A DNA stretch of 64,000 bases from Dysgonomonas sp. 520 (lineage in GTDB: Bacteria; Bacteroidota; Bacteroidia; Bacteroidales; Dysgonomonadaceae), in the NCBI RefSeq assembly GCF_010501095.1, contig NZ_QVMP01000006.1, positions 62,001 through 126,000 of the forward strand, given 5' to 3'. Positions 8,318 through 17,114 of this stretch are shown here, piece by piece. Every line of letters begins with the position of its first letter. Position 1 is the stretch's first letter. A model generated the notes under the pieces. The model was not told the DNA's origin. It saw only the letters and a list, made by a program, of their open reading frames with translations, and did no database searches. Position numbers and translations under genes: made by a program.

Positions 8318-9304
8318 TTATTTCAACTGAAATCTTTCGGATACTGAATCCATGATTCCAAACAATTCCTCTTGCGTATTTGCCCGAAGCATTGCTACAC
8401 GAGTCTGTTTAAAATCGGGAATACCTTTAAAAATATTACTTGCCGCTAAATGCCTGCGGCTGTGAATGATTCCACCACGTTCGCCAGCTTGCTCGATGTT
8501 GTTGCAAATCATTTGCTTCAATATATCCAGATACCAGATGAATGGCTTGTTCGGCAGTTGTTCGTTTGTTGCTAGAAAATGCTTCACATCTTCAAATATC
8601 CAAGGGTTTCCGATACTCCAACGTCCTATCATCACGGCATCCACGCCTGTTTCTTCGAATCGTTGCCTGCATATTTCCGGACTCGTAACATCCCCGTTTC
8701 CTATTACCGGGATGTGCATCCGTGTATTCTTCTTTACCTCTGCTATCAACGACCAATCGGCTTCGCCTGTATACATTTGCGCCCGTGTTCGTCCGTGAAT
8801 TGTTAATGCTTGAATACCTGTGTCTTGCAAACGTTCGGCCAGTTCCACTATTATCTTGGAATCGTTGTCCCAACCCAATCTGGTTTTCACAGTAACCGGA
8901 ATATTCACCGCTTTCACAACCTCTCTTGTGATTTCTACCATCAGATCGGGCGTTCGCATCATTCCCGATCCGGCTCCTTTTCCGGCTACTTTTTTCACCG
9001 GGCAGCCAAAATTAATATCCAGAATATCGGGTTTTGCCTCTTCGCATATTTTAGCAGCTTCCACCATAGCCGAAACCTCTCTGCCATATATTTGCATGGC
9101 AACAGGGCGTTCACGCTGATCTATTTCCAGTTTCTTTTGGGTTTTATTGACATGGCGGATAAGAGCATCGCTGGATATAAATTCAGTATAAACCATATCT
9201 GCACCAAACTGCTTACAAAGCAACCTGAAACCGACATCAGTCACATCTTCCATAGGAGCCAGAAACACAGGGTTTTGCCCGAACTCAATATTTCCTATTT
9301 TCAT
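8318..9304 (-). CDS. dusB: tRNA-dihydrouridine synthase
   Basis: 328-residue FMN enzyme that reduces uridines in the D-loop of tRNA. The N-terminus has the Dus signature APMEDVTDVGFR, followed by DINFGCPVKK (containing the catalytic cysteine), a TVKTRLGWD segment, TIHGRTR and the phosphate-binding VIGNGDVTS and DAVMIGR motifs. Length and order match DusB. Its start codon overlaps the stop of the upstream sugar-kinase gene by one base (TAATG), so the two are translationally coupled. Strain-level substrate uridine positions cannot be told from sequence. Confidence 0.95.
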   Translation of the reverse strand: MKIGNIEFGQNPVFLAPMEDVTDVGFRLLCKQFGADMVYTEFISSDALIRHVNKTQKKLEIDQRERPVAMQIYGREVSAMVEAAKICEEAKPDILDINFGCPVKKVAGKGAGSGMMRTPDLMVEITREVVKAVNIPVTVKTRLGWDNDSKIIVELAERLQDTGIQALTIHGRTRAQMYTGEADWSLIAEVKKNTRMHIPVIGNGDVTSPEICRQRFEETGVDAVMIGRWSIGNPWIFEDVKHFLATNEQLPNKPFIWYLDILKQMICNNIEQAGERGGIIHSRRHLAASNIFKGIPDFKQTRVAMLRANTQEELFGIMDSVSERFQLK

Positions 9305-10149
9305 TAAATCCCTTTCTTGTGGTAGGCTAATAATCCCTCGACGGGAGATTTCAATATTCGGGAGATGGTTAATCCGTATTCTTCGGCAACATCTTTCAGA
9401 AAATCCTGATAAAAATAAGATATAGAACCCGTAAATGCCAGATTCAAGTCTCTGTAATTATCATATTTCACGATGTTATATTCGAAAAACTCCCTGAAGC
9501 AATCTTTTATCAGTTTGTTTATTTTTGGAACATCCTTATTTTCTAAAAGAAAAGGAGAAACATTTGCCAGAAAACGGATGGGCAAAGGTTGCCTGTATAC
9601 CTTATCCATAACGGTTTCTATGTTCATATTATAAGCCAGAAGAAATCTATCCACTACATCTTCGGGCATTTGCTTTTTAAAGCACGCCCTTATAAAATAC
9701 TTACCCAAAGCCGAACCTCCGCCCAAGTCGTCAAGCACATATCCTAACGACGGAACTGTGTCTATAATCTTTTCTCCGTCAAAGAGGCAAGAACTTGAGC
9801 CTGTTCCTAAAATACAGGCAATGCCTTCTTGCGAGCCAAACAAAGCACGGGCAGCAGCAACCAGATCGCTATCCACCTCTATCGAATCGCACTTCACGCT
9901 CAATGATATTGCCCTGCGGATATCTCCTTTCTTGTCAAATTCACATCCTGCACCATAAAAATAAACATGGTTTATTTTATACTCCCTGATTTCACTCATC
10001 AAGGACATTTCTATCTCGTAGGCAATGGAATCGATGGAATGGTAATAAGGATTTAGCCCTTTTGTTTCCACATGCTTCACTACTTCCCATTTTTCATTCA
10101 CCAGACACCAATCTGTTTTGGTTGATCCGCTATCAGCTAATAATATCAT
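9304..10149 (-). CDS. BadF/BcrA-type ATPase, N-acetylglucosamine kinase-like
   Basis: 281-residue cytoplasmic protein of the ASKHA sugar-kinase superfamily, related to eukaryotic N-acetylglucosamine kinase. ATP-binding motifs are visible: DSGSTKTDW at residues 6-14 (phosphate 1), ILGTGSSSC in the middle (phosphate 2) and GYVLDDLGGGSALG (adenosine/hinge region). Length fits the Bacteroidota N-acetylglucosamine-kinase-like group. It is upstream of and coupled to dusB by a 1-bp stop/start overlap. Probable role is salvage of amino sugars from peptidoglycan or host glycans; the exact hexosamine is an inference. Confidence 0.85.
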   Translation of the reverse strand: MILLADSGSTKTDWCLVNEKWEVVKHVETKGLNPYYHSIDSIAYEIEMSLMSEIREYKINHVYFYGAGCEFDKKGDIRRAISLSVKCDSIEVDSDLVAAARALFGSQEGIACILGTGSSSCLFDGEKIIDTVPSLGYVLDDLGGGSALGKYFIRACFKKQMPEDVVDRFLLAYNMNIETVMDKVYRQPLPIRFLANVSPFLLENKDVPKINKLIKDCFREFFEYNIVKYDNYRDLNLAFTGSISYFYQDFLKDVAEEYGLTISRILKSPVEGLLAYHKKGI

Positions 10150-10181
10150 AAGTAAGTGTTTTTTTCTTTTTCAAAGTAAAA

Positions 10182-10213
10182 CAAAAAAGCGTAACAAAAT
10201 ACCTTGTTACGCC
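10182..10213 (-). terminator. Terminator downstream of the aldolase pseudogene
   Basis: On the minus strand GCGTAACAA pairs with TTGTTACGC across a 6-base loop and is followed by TTTTTTGTTTT. It lies about 80 bases after the aldolase stop codon and before the kinase gene, so it is the original aldolase terminator. Confidence 0.85.
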
Positions 10214-10294
10214 TTAATTATTTACGAGTATTTATATTTTTGTTTACTCGCTGTGATACAATGCTGTTATTATCAGTTGTTTAAGTGGTTGTTG

Positions 10295-10703
10295 TTAAGC
10301 AAGACTTATTGATTTGTCCAAATACACATCTTGTATGGCGTGCAATAGCTCAATACCATCTTTTATAGGTTTCTGAAATGCTTTTCGCCCGGAGATTAAA
10401 CCCATGCCACCCGCATGTTTGATCACCACAGCCGTATATACGGCTTCTTTCAGGTCGGATGCTCCGTGCGATTCACCTCCTGAATTGATTAACCCGACAC
10501 GTCCCATATAACCATTGGCTACTTGATAGCGACACAGGTCGATAGGGTGATCGCTGGTTAAATCGGAATAGACACGAGAATCCGTTTTACTGTAATTCAG
10601 AGCCGTGAATCCGCCATTGTTGACAGGCAGTTTTTGTTTTACTTGTATGTTCGAGAAGATACTTGGCAGAGTCTCCCAAAATTTGTTCGATTTTTGTTAT
10701 CAT
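10295..10703 (-). pseudogene. fbaB: Class I fructose-bisphosphate aldolase (FbaB/DhnA type) with large internal deletion
   Basis: Two pieces of one gene are fused. From the ATG at 10703 the first 22 or so codons read [20 protein letters not shown], the normal N-terminus of Bacteroidales class I aldolase. Then, at GTAAAACAAAAA, the sequence jumps in another frame to the C-terminal third: [31 protein letters not shown], then [11 protein letters not shown] and [13 protein letters not shown] to the stop at 10295. About 115 C-terminal residues remain. Against the roughly 350-residue family length, about 210 codons containing most of the barrel are missing, and the join is out of frame so the N-terminal reading frame stops after 38 codons. 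The 71-codon remnant from 10507 cannot be an enzyme. Short repeat-mediated deletion is the likely cause; an assembly collapse is the alternative. Confidence 0.92.
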
Positions 10704-10858
10704 AATACAATTTCTTTGGATTATTTATAATTAATCTAAACAAAAAAGTATTACAAAAAGTTCTCAAAATCATCTTTATTAATCAAATATCTAAGATTCT
10801 TTAACAAAGTATAGAATCCTAAAACGTAACTAAAAGTTATAAATATAAAATTTTTTCT

Positions 10859-10866
10859 TATCTTTG
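10859..10866 (+). promoter_or_regulatory. Possible -7 promoter element for the P-loop gene
   Basis: TATCTTTG matches the Bacteroidota -7 box TAnnTTTG and lies 61 bases upstream of the ATG at 10928. The -33 region about 20 bases before it is poor, so the call is tentative. Confidence 0.5.
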
Positions 10867-10927
10867 CTAGCCTCTGTTGACAAAAAGTTCAGAATAAGTA
10901 TTAATATCAATCAAAGAGTAACCAGAT

Positions 10928-12658
10928 ATGCTACATGAATTTACATTATCTCGCGGTAGGGCGATGATTAATTTCACTCTAAAATATTGTGATACAAAAC
11001 AAAAACTTCTAAGTAGTTACGGATTTAAAAGGGCAGTTGAGGCTTTTGTTAAAAGTTTGAAACGGGATGAAGTAATTATTTATGACCACTATGTTAAAGC
11101 ATTTAAAACAGAAGAAGACTTTATAGAGTCTATTATCGAATCGTTTAAACTCCTCACTGTCTTCAATGTAGAAGAAGTGATAGCGGTGGATAACAAATAT
11201 TCTGTATTTTTCGAAGACAAAGACTTGTTTATAGAGTTGATCGACCTGATGGGATTGTTCTGGAAAAAGCTGGAACGTTATACCATTGTGCGAAACAGCA
11301 GACTGGGACAAGGTTTACAGAATGTGCGCTTCATTCAGGCTAATGACATGTTCAATGAGCTTGTTTTGTCAACATGGAGAAGAATACAAGACACTGTGAA
11401 TGGGTACGAGCAAAGGGTTTACAGGCAAATGACTGCCGGCGCAAACGCTAGTTTAACGCTTAATGATGTTAGTTGGAACTGTCCCATAGAATATAAAGGC
11501 CTGGCAGAAATACCGTTCATCAGCACGGTTGTTATCCAGCCTCCTTTCATATCTTACACAAAAAAGAATACACGGGATGGTATATTCCGTGAGCATCAGC
11601 AAAATCCACTTGAAAATATCGTACTGAACGAAGACGATTGGTTTGTATTTCCTGCAAAAGTGGGAAGCATGCTGACATTTGTCTATTTCCACAAAGACTT
11701 CATGGTACATGGAGTTGGATTGGCAAACTTGTTCGAGTTGGCGAAGGAAAGTGAATATATCGGAAAAAAACCGGATATTATATATGTATTTGGATATCCT
11801 GACGGAGCCGAAGAAAAACGCACATTCTACTACAAGGATAAAAAGAATGACATTTTGATTGGCTATGCCAACTATTGTGATGATATAGACTATTTCGGAT
11901 ATATGAAAAAAATGTTGCTGACGTTGCATAATGTTAAGCAAATAGAACATCGCAATTTGCCTATACATGGGGCGATGGTGAATATTGTTCTGAAAAACGG
12001 AAAAGAGTCTAATATTGTGATAATGGGTGATAGTGGAGCCGGAAAATCAGAAAGTCTGGAGGCCTTCCGTTCGTTGAATGCCAGCTACATCCGTCACATG
12101 AGGGTTATCTTCGACGATATGGGATTCCTGAAAAAGGAAGAAGATGGGTCGATAACAGGTTACGGAACCGAGATCGGAGCATTTGTTCGTATTGACGACC
12201 TTGATCCTGCTTATGCGTATGAACAATTGGATAGGGGTATCTATACCAATCCGGACAGAATAAACGCCCGTGTAACAATTCCGATATCTACGTACGAAGT
12301 CATAATGAAAGGTTACAAGGTAGATTTGATGCTTTATGCTAATAATTATACGGAGTCGGATAAGAAGATTGTGTTCTATGATGATTTGGATGAAGCGATC
12401 AATATTTTTGAAGATGGAGCACGTAAGGCAAAAGGAACAACAACGGAGAAAGGTTTGGTGAAATCTTATTTCGCAAATCCGTTTGGTCCGGTTCAAGAAC
12501 AAGCCGAAACAGAAGTTCTGGTGCGTGAGTTCTTCTCCGATATGAAAAAAGATGGTGTGAAAATAGGTGAGATACATACATCGCTTGCCATTGAAGGTAA
12601 AGCGAAAGACGGACCACATGAGGCCGCCGTTGAATTGTTCTCATTGATAAATGAATAA
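10928..12658 (+). CDS. Divergent P-loop protein of the PEP carboxykinase/HPr kinase superfamily
   Basis: 576-residue soluble protein. The only clear motif is a Walker A loop, GDSGAGKSES, at residues 367-376 preceded by a beta-strand NIVIMG, with a HGAMVNIVLKNGK segment before it and a likely acidic metal-binding segment VIFDDMGFL about 25 residues after. This layout resembles the C-terminal nucleotide domain of ATP-dependent PEP carboxykinase and HPr kinase/phosphorylase, but the PEPCK signature GLSGTGKTT is replaced and the N-terminal 350 residues carry no motif I recognise. It may be a kinase or phosphotransferase rather than a carboxykinase. A perfect terminator follows 26 bases after the stop. 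The ATG at 10928 is used; an in-frame ATG at residue 13 is also possible. Expressed divergently from the broken aldolase gene. Function unknown. Confidence 0.7.
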   Translation: MLHEFTLSRGRAMINFTLKYCDTKQKLLSSYGFKRAVEAFVKSLKRDEVIIYDHYVKAFKTEEDFIESIIESFKLLTVFNVEEVIAVDNKYSVFFEDKDLFIELIDLMGLFWKKLERYTIVRNSRLGQGLQNVRFIQANDMFNELVLSTWRRIQDTVNGYEQRVYRQMTAGANASLTLNDVSWNCPIEYKGLAEIPFISTVVIQPPFISYTKKNTRDGIFREHQQNPLENIVLNEDDWFVFPAKVGSMLTFVYFHKDFMVHGVGLANLFELAKESEYIGKKPDIIYVFGYPDGAEEKRTFYYKDKKNDILIGYANYCDDIDYFGYMKKMLLTLHNVKQIEHRNLPIHGAMVNIVLKNGKESNIVIMGDSGAGKSESLEAFRSLNASYIRHMRVIFDDMGFLKKEEDGSITGYGTEIGAFVRIDDLDPAYAYEQLDRGIYTNPDRINARVTIPISTYEVIMKGYKVDLMLYANNYTESDKKIVFYDDLDEAINIFEDGARKAKGTTTEKGLVKSYFANPFGPVQEQAETEVLVREFFSDMKKDGVKIGEIHTSLAIEGKAKDGPHEAAVELFSLINE

Positions 12659-12683
12659 TAATCAGGACATACTATAAAAAGCG

Positions 12684-12720
12684 AAAACGGTTTCAGTGTT
12701 AACTGAAACCGTTTTTATTT
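12684..12720 (+). terminator. Strong rho-independent terminator
   Basis: A perfect 14-bp stem (AAAACGGTTTCAGT with ACTGAAACCGTTTT) closes on a GTTA loop and continues into TATTTT. It ends the P-loop gene transcript. Confidence 0.92.
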
Positions 12721-12761
12721 TGAAAACATTACTCTAATCGGGCAATGTTTGTCAGGTATTT

Positions 12762-13160
12762 CTATTGTGGATATTCTTCAGGATTATCTTTTTCAACACA
12801 AAGGGTTTTACCCTCACTTATAGAATATAAATTGTTTCGATTACTTCTTATGGTATTGATACTTAAAAGATAGGTTTGGGTATATTCGCCGTTTTGGAAA
12901 TATACATCATCGAAAAATTCTATCTCATGTGTTAAGTCTTCTATAATGATTTTTTTAGATGATTCTCCCGGACCGATGTCACCTAAGTCGGCAATTTTTT
13001 TTAATGTATTGTTTGGTGGTACTCTATAACCGGCAACAACATTGTAAAATGTTGCTATTTTTGAGGTGTTTTTTATTTGAAAACTCGTATGTTTCTCATC
13101 ATCACTTGAGCAACCCACAAACAATGTGGCTATTAAAATAAGAGATAGTAGTTTTTTCAT
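12762..13160 (-). CDS. Small lipoprotein of unknown function
   Basis: 132-residue protein that I do not recognise. It starts with a clear lipoprotein signal peptide ending LFVGC, with Cys17 as the lipidated residue, followed by SSDDE, an acidic tether common in outer-membrane lipoproteins of Bacteroidota. The mature part is short and rich in beta-prone residues (for example YNVVAGYRVPP). TACTTTTG at 13226-13219 on the minus strand could be its -7 box. It is a single gene convergent with the P-loop gene. No homologous domain can be assigned by eye. Confidence 0.8.
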   Translation of the reverse strand: MKKLLSLILIATLFVGCSSDDEKHTSFQIKNTSKIATFYNVVAGYRVPPNNTLKKIADLGDIGPGESSKKIIIEDLTHEIEFFDDVYFQNGEYTQTYLLSINTIRSNRNNLYSISEGKTLCVEKDNPEEYPQ

Positions 13161-13401
13161 AATAGCTTATGACCAGAATAAATAATGTTATGATTAACTT
13201 TTAATTGAAGAATAAACACAAAAGTAAGAAAAAATTAGTGAAAATAAGAAAATTACTTATTGTAGCTGTTTTTTTGTTTTTCGTGTTTCAGGTTTTCAGC
13301 AACATTTATCAATTATTACTATCTTAGCATGTTTATCTAATGAAAAAGTTTACATAGATTGGCTTTGTACGCTTCTCTGTGTTGGCGTTATTTGATTGAT
13401 A

Positions 13402-16326
13402 ATGAGAGAAAAACTTGTAATAACTATCATAGAACAACCTCTTTGGGGAAATATTATCCAACCTGTGTGGGTGAGGGAAGAAGCATCAGATTCGTTAACC
13501 ATTCTGGAAATTGCAGACGAAAAGTCTTCCTATTTTTCATCACTGAGTGCCGTTCAGCAGGAAATTGTAGTCTTGGCCGAAAAGTATTCCGTGAAATCGT
13601 TGATGAAAAGCTACTCGAAAGACAAAACAGTGACAGATTTTCAGAAGAATGTGTCGGATAAGACTATTGAACTTTACATTCGCCCTACCATTGAGAAATA
13701 TCAATTACAGATAATCGACAGGCTTCCTCAATCGGGATTGGATGTTTATTATCGTGAAGGTGGGGTGAAGAAACGTACTCTCTTCGATTATAATAAAATA
13801 GAAACATCTCAAAATCATGCTTTAGCAATATTCAATTTCAGAAGAGACGAATCGGTAGGCTTGCGTTATTTTATTTCTGTGAAATGGAAACATGAAGAAA
13901 TTGAACTGAACGGAAAGTTTTCGGTCATGATATGCAATGATCCTGCGGTTGTTGTGGTAGATGATAAGTTGCTTGTATTTAAAGATATAGATGCGAAAAA
14001 ACTACTTCCTTTTTTTTCAAAGGAATATGTAAGTGTTCCAAAAGCATCGGAAAAGGCATATATTGAAAAGTTTGTTGCAAATTGTGTCAAAAATAATGTG
14101 GTAAATGCACAAGGGATTGATATACAGGAAATAGAACCGAAGAGTAAAGCACTTTTGTCTTTGACCAACGGTTGGGATATGTTGCCTGTTCTAAACCTTG
14201 ATTTCATGTACGAGGATAAAGCATATCCATTTGATGCAACCGAAAAGAAGATAGTGGAACCTGTTGAAAAAAATGGAGAAATCTCCCTGATTTGGTTTCA
14301 TCGTAACAGGGAGTGGGAAAATTCGCGGGTTAGGCTTTTGGAGGAGAATGGACTTAAGAAGGTCGGGATAAATGGATTTCGCGTCAACAAACCGGATGAG
14401 GATGAAAATATAGATTTGTTGATTGATTGGATTCGCTCGCATCAAGATATCTTATCGCATTTTACTTTTTCGCAAAATGTGGATGACAAGAAATATTTTC
14501 TGGGAGAAATTTCGGTTGATAATATTCTGGACGAAAAGCAAGACTGGTTTGACATACGCAGTGAGGCGGTTTTTGGAGAATTCAGAATACCGTTTGTTCG
14601 TTTTAAAAACCATATACTGAACGATATACGCGAATATGTTCTTCCCGATGGCAGTATTGCTATATTGCCTGCCGAGTGGTTTACCCGTTATCACGAGCTG
14701 ATGTTTTTCGGCAAGAAAATTGGGGATGATATTCGTCTCCAAAAGTATCATTATCAACTGGTTGATTTGTTAAATATTGATGCTCATAAACAAGTGTCGG
14801 ATTTTCACCTGAAAGAGTTATTACCTGTTCCTGACGGTGTGAATGCTACTTTGCGACAGTATCAACGCAAAGGCTTTTCGTGGTTGATGCATTTGATGGA
14901 AAATGGCTTTGGAGGTTGCCTTGCCGATGACATGGGATTAGGAAAAACATTGCAAACTATTGCTTTGTTGCAATATGTTCATCTGCAGAGAAAAAAAGCG
15001 AATACGGGGAAGAAAATAAACCCGACAGGACAATTATCTTTTTTCGAGGAAGACAATCTGGAGCAGAATACCTCAAAAGACTACCCGCCATCGCTGGTTG
15101 TTATGCCAACTTCTTTGCTGCATAACTGGCAAAACGAGCTGAAACGTTTCACGCCCAATCAGAAGGTGTATTTGTATTCGGGCGATAAGCGAATGAAAAG
15201 CAAGGATTTGGATAAGTTTTTCCGTATGTTTGATGTCATTCTTACTACTTACGGAACTTTGCGAATAGACATAGATATGCTGGAAAGATGCACCTTTCAT
15301 CATTTTGTTTTGGACGAAAGCCAGTATGTAAAAAATCCTAATTCGATGACATACAAGGCGGTGAAGCGTATCAATGCGATGCACAAACTCGCGTTGACGG
15401 GTACGCCCATCGAAAATTCTCTTTCCGATTTGTGGGCGCAATTCAATATCGTGAATGAGGGGATGCTAGGCACTCAATCGGCTTTTCAGAAGACTTATAT
15501 AAACCCGATAAACAGGAATAATAAAGAGAAAGAAGAGATATTGCTGAAAATAATCCAGCCGTTTATCTTGCGAAGGACAAAAAGCGAAGTCGCACCTGAA
15601 TTACCTCCTCTGACCGAAGAAACTATTTATTGCGACATGAGCGAACAGCAGCAAAAATGTTACAATCACGAGAAAAATAAGATAAGGAACAACCTGATGA
15701 TTGGCGATCAATTGGCAGACTCTTCAAAATTTGCATTCATCACTTTGCAGGGGTTGACAAGGTTGCGTTTGTTGGCTAATCATCCGGGGTTGCTGGAACC
15801 CTCATATACCGAAGATTCGGGCAAGTTTGAACAAGTGGTTATGTATCTGGAAACCTTGCGAAGCAGTAATCATAAGGTTTTGGTGTTCTCGTCGTTTGTC
15901 AAGCATTTGCGTTTGTTTTCCCGTTATTTTGACGAAAAAGATTGGAAATATGCGTGGCTGACCGGAGAAACTAATGTTCAGGACAGGGAAAAAGAAATAG
16001 ACCGGTATATGAGAAACGAAGATGTCAACTGTTTTTTCATTTCCCTTAAAGCGGGTGGGGTGGGGCTCAACCTCACGGCAGCCGATTATGTGTTCATCCT
16101 CGATCCCTGGTGGAATCCTGCGGCAGAGATGCAGGCTATAAGCCGTTCGCACAGGATAGGACAAAATAAAAATGTGATTGTATACCGTTTTATATCGTCG
16201 GGCAGTATAGAAGAAAAAATCCGCCAGTTGCAGGAAAGTAAATCCAAGCTGGCGGAAACCTTTATTTCATCGTCCAACCCCCTGAGCAATATGAGCAAGG
16301 AAGAAATAGAACGGCTGATCAGTTAA
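13402..16326 (+). CDS. SNF2/Swi2-family DEAD-like helicase/ATPase
   Basis: 974-residue nucleic-acid translocase. The C-terminal half holds the two RecA-like SNF2 lobes: motif I DDMGLGKT (about residues 509-516), motif II DESQ, motif III LTGTPIENS, motif V GGVGLNLTAADYVF and motif VI SRSHRIGQ, and it ends with an EEKI...LQESK segment typical of bacterial RapA/HepA-like SNF2 proteins. The N-terminal half (about 1-480) has no motif I recognise; it may be a substrate-recognition domain. The ATG at 13402 is chosen over a TTG two codons earlier. It is flanked by spacers on both sides and appears to be monocistronic. Likely role is displacing proteins from DNA or recycling RNA polymerase, by family analogy. 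Confidence 0.93.
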   Translation: MREKLVITIIEQPLWGNIIQPVWVREEASDSLTILEIADEKSSYFSSLSAVQQEIVVLAEKYSVKSLMKSYSKDKTVTDFQKNVSDKTIELYIRPTIEKYQLQIIDRLPQSGLDVYYREGGVKKRTLFDYNKIETSQNHALAIFNFRRDESVGLRYFISVKWKHEEIELNGKFSVMICNDPAVVVVDDKLLVFKDIDAKKLLPFFSKEYVSVPKASEKAYIEKFVANCVKNNVVNAQGIDIQEIEPKSKALLSLTNGWDMLPVLNLDFMYEDKAYPFDATEKKIVEPVEKNGEISLIWFHRNREWENSRVRLLEENGLKKVGINGFRVNKPDEDENIDLLIDWIRSHQDILSHFTFSQNVDDKKYFLGEISVDNILDEKQDWFDIRSEAVFGEFRIPFVRFKNHILNDIREYVLPDGSIAILPAEWFTRYHELMFFGKKIGDDIRLQKYHYQLVDLLNIDAHKQVSDFHLKELLPVPDGVNATLRQYQRKGFSWLMHLMENGFGGCLADDMGLGKTLQTIALLQYVHLQRKKANTGKKINPTGQLSFFEEDNLEQNTSKDYPPSLVVMPTSLLHNWQNELKRFTPNQKVYLYSGDKRMKSKDLDKFFRMFDVILTTYGTLRIDIDMLERCTFHHFVLDESQYVKNPNSMTYKAVKRINAMHKLALTGTPIENSLSDLWAQFNIVNEGMLGTQSAFQKTYINPINRNNKEKEEILLKIIQPFILRRTKSEVAPELPPLTEETIYCDMSEQQQKCYNHEKNKIRNNLMIGDQLADSSKFAFITLQGLTRLRLLANHPGLLEPSYTEDSGKFEQVVMYLETLRSSNHKVLVFSSFVKHLRLFSRYFDEKDWKYAWLTGETNVQDREKEIDRYMRNEDVNCFFISLKAGGVGLNLTAADYVFILDPWWNPAAEMQAISRSHRIGQNKNVIVYRFISSGSIEEKIRQLQESKSKLAETFISSSNPLSNMSKEEIERLIS

Positions 16327-16359
16327 TAATGCCAATCAGTAGTTGTGTTTGTTATAGCA

Positions 16360-16690
16360 AAAACGTTGGTTTAAATTCAACAACATGCTGCGCGTAATCA
16401 AAGATTACTTGCATTCCTCTTGAGTCGCCTTCGCTCCTCGATTGTTGTTTCTGAGTGCAACGAAGAATCTGAACATTCTAAAAACAGATCCTTCACTCTG
16501 TTCAGGAAGACAAAAAGACATTAAAATTTACTTTTGACACACATCCGATATTATTGACATGAGGGCGTAAGATTTTACGCCCCTACTTTCGGGCAGACTA
16601 GAAGCCTGCCCCTACAACAATACCCTATTTGATTGTAGGGGTGGGTGTTGACTAAAATCCAACACTTTTCAACTACTAATTCACATTAAT
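16360..16690. repeat. Spacer built of several short repeat families
   Basis: A 365-bp gene-free spacer. It contains, in order: a 56-bp sequence (16366-16421) repeated near-exactly at 34716-34771; a GAGTCGCC-to-GAAGAATC stretch (16421-16472) similar to 58512-58556; and three hairpins, GGGCGTAA/TTACGCCC (16563-16582), GGGCAG/CTGCCC (16591-16611) and GTGTTG/CAACAC (16645-16665). The GGGCAG hairpin recurs at 39.2 kb. These hairpins may also end the polysaccharide operon transcript. Confidence 0.7.
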
Positions 16691-16691
16691 A

Positions 16692-17114
16692 TTATTCGGT
16701 AGGCCACAATGACTTATCGTACCTGACGCTATCGCCTTCTGCCTCTTCGATGGGAAGCGTTGAGAATGATATCAATTTAGAGCCTTTTTCCAGAGCCTTC
16801 ACTGAGTTTGCATATCCGGCGGGAATAACCAGAACTTGGCTTTTTTCTGCACTAAGCATTGTTCTTTCCGGTTTCGCATCGGGGGATGGATTATCCCAAT
16901 CGTCCACTTTTACGTAAGAGACAAGGAATGAGCCTTGTATACAATAGAAATTCTTGACATCCTTTCTGTGTCCATGCCATGCACGGGTATCGTCTTCGGT
17001 TGAATTCTCAATTATATAGAATCTGTTAATATTGTCAAACTTAAAATCATTGACAAAAGAGAGCGTACCTCTGTTATCGGAGAAGACACCTCCTTCAATT
17101 ATTTTTGGTTCCAT
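16692..17114 (-). CDS. WxcM-like/FdtA-type cupin sugar isomerase
   Basis: 140-residue single-domain cupin related to FdtA, QdtA and the WxcM C-terminal domain, which isomerise the keto group of nucleotide 4-keto-6-deoxy sugars. The signature RGTLSFVND at about residues 15-23 and TRAWHGHR near 43-50 (metal or active-site histidines) are visible, and the chain ends with VRYDKSLWP. It overlaps the 3' end of the phosphosugar transferase gene by 20 bases and is the last gene of the polysaccharide operon. No dTDP-sugar synthesis genes are in this operon, so the true substrate is unclear. Confidence 0.8.
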   Translation of the reverse strand: MEPKIIEGGVFSDNRGTLSFVNDFKFDNINRFYIIENSTEDDTRAWHGHRKDVKNFYCIQGSFLVSYVKVDDWDNPSPDAKPERTMLSAEKSQVLVIPAGYANSVKALEKGSKLISFSTLPIEEAEGDSVRYDKSLWPTE

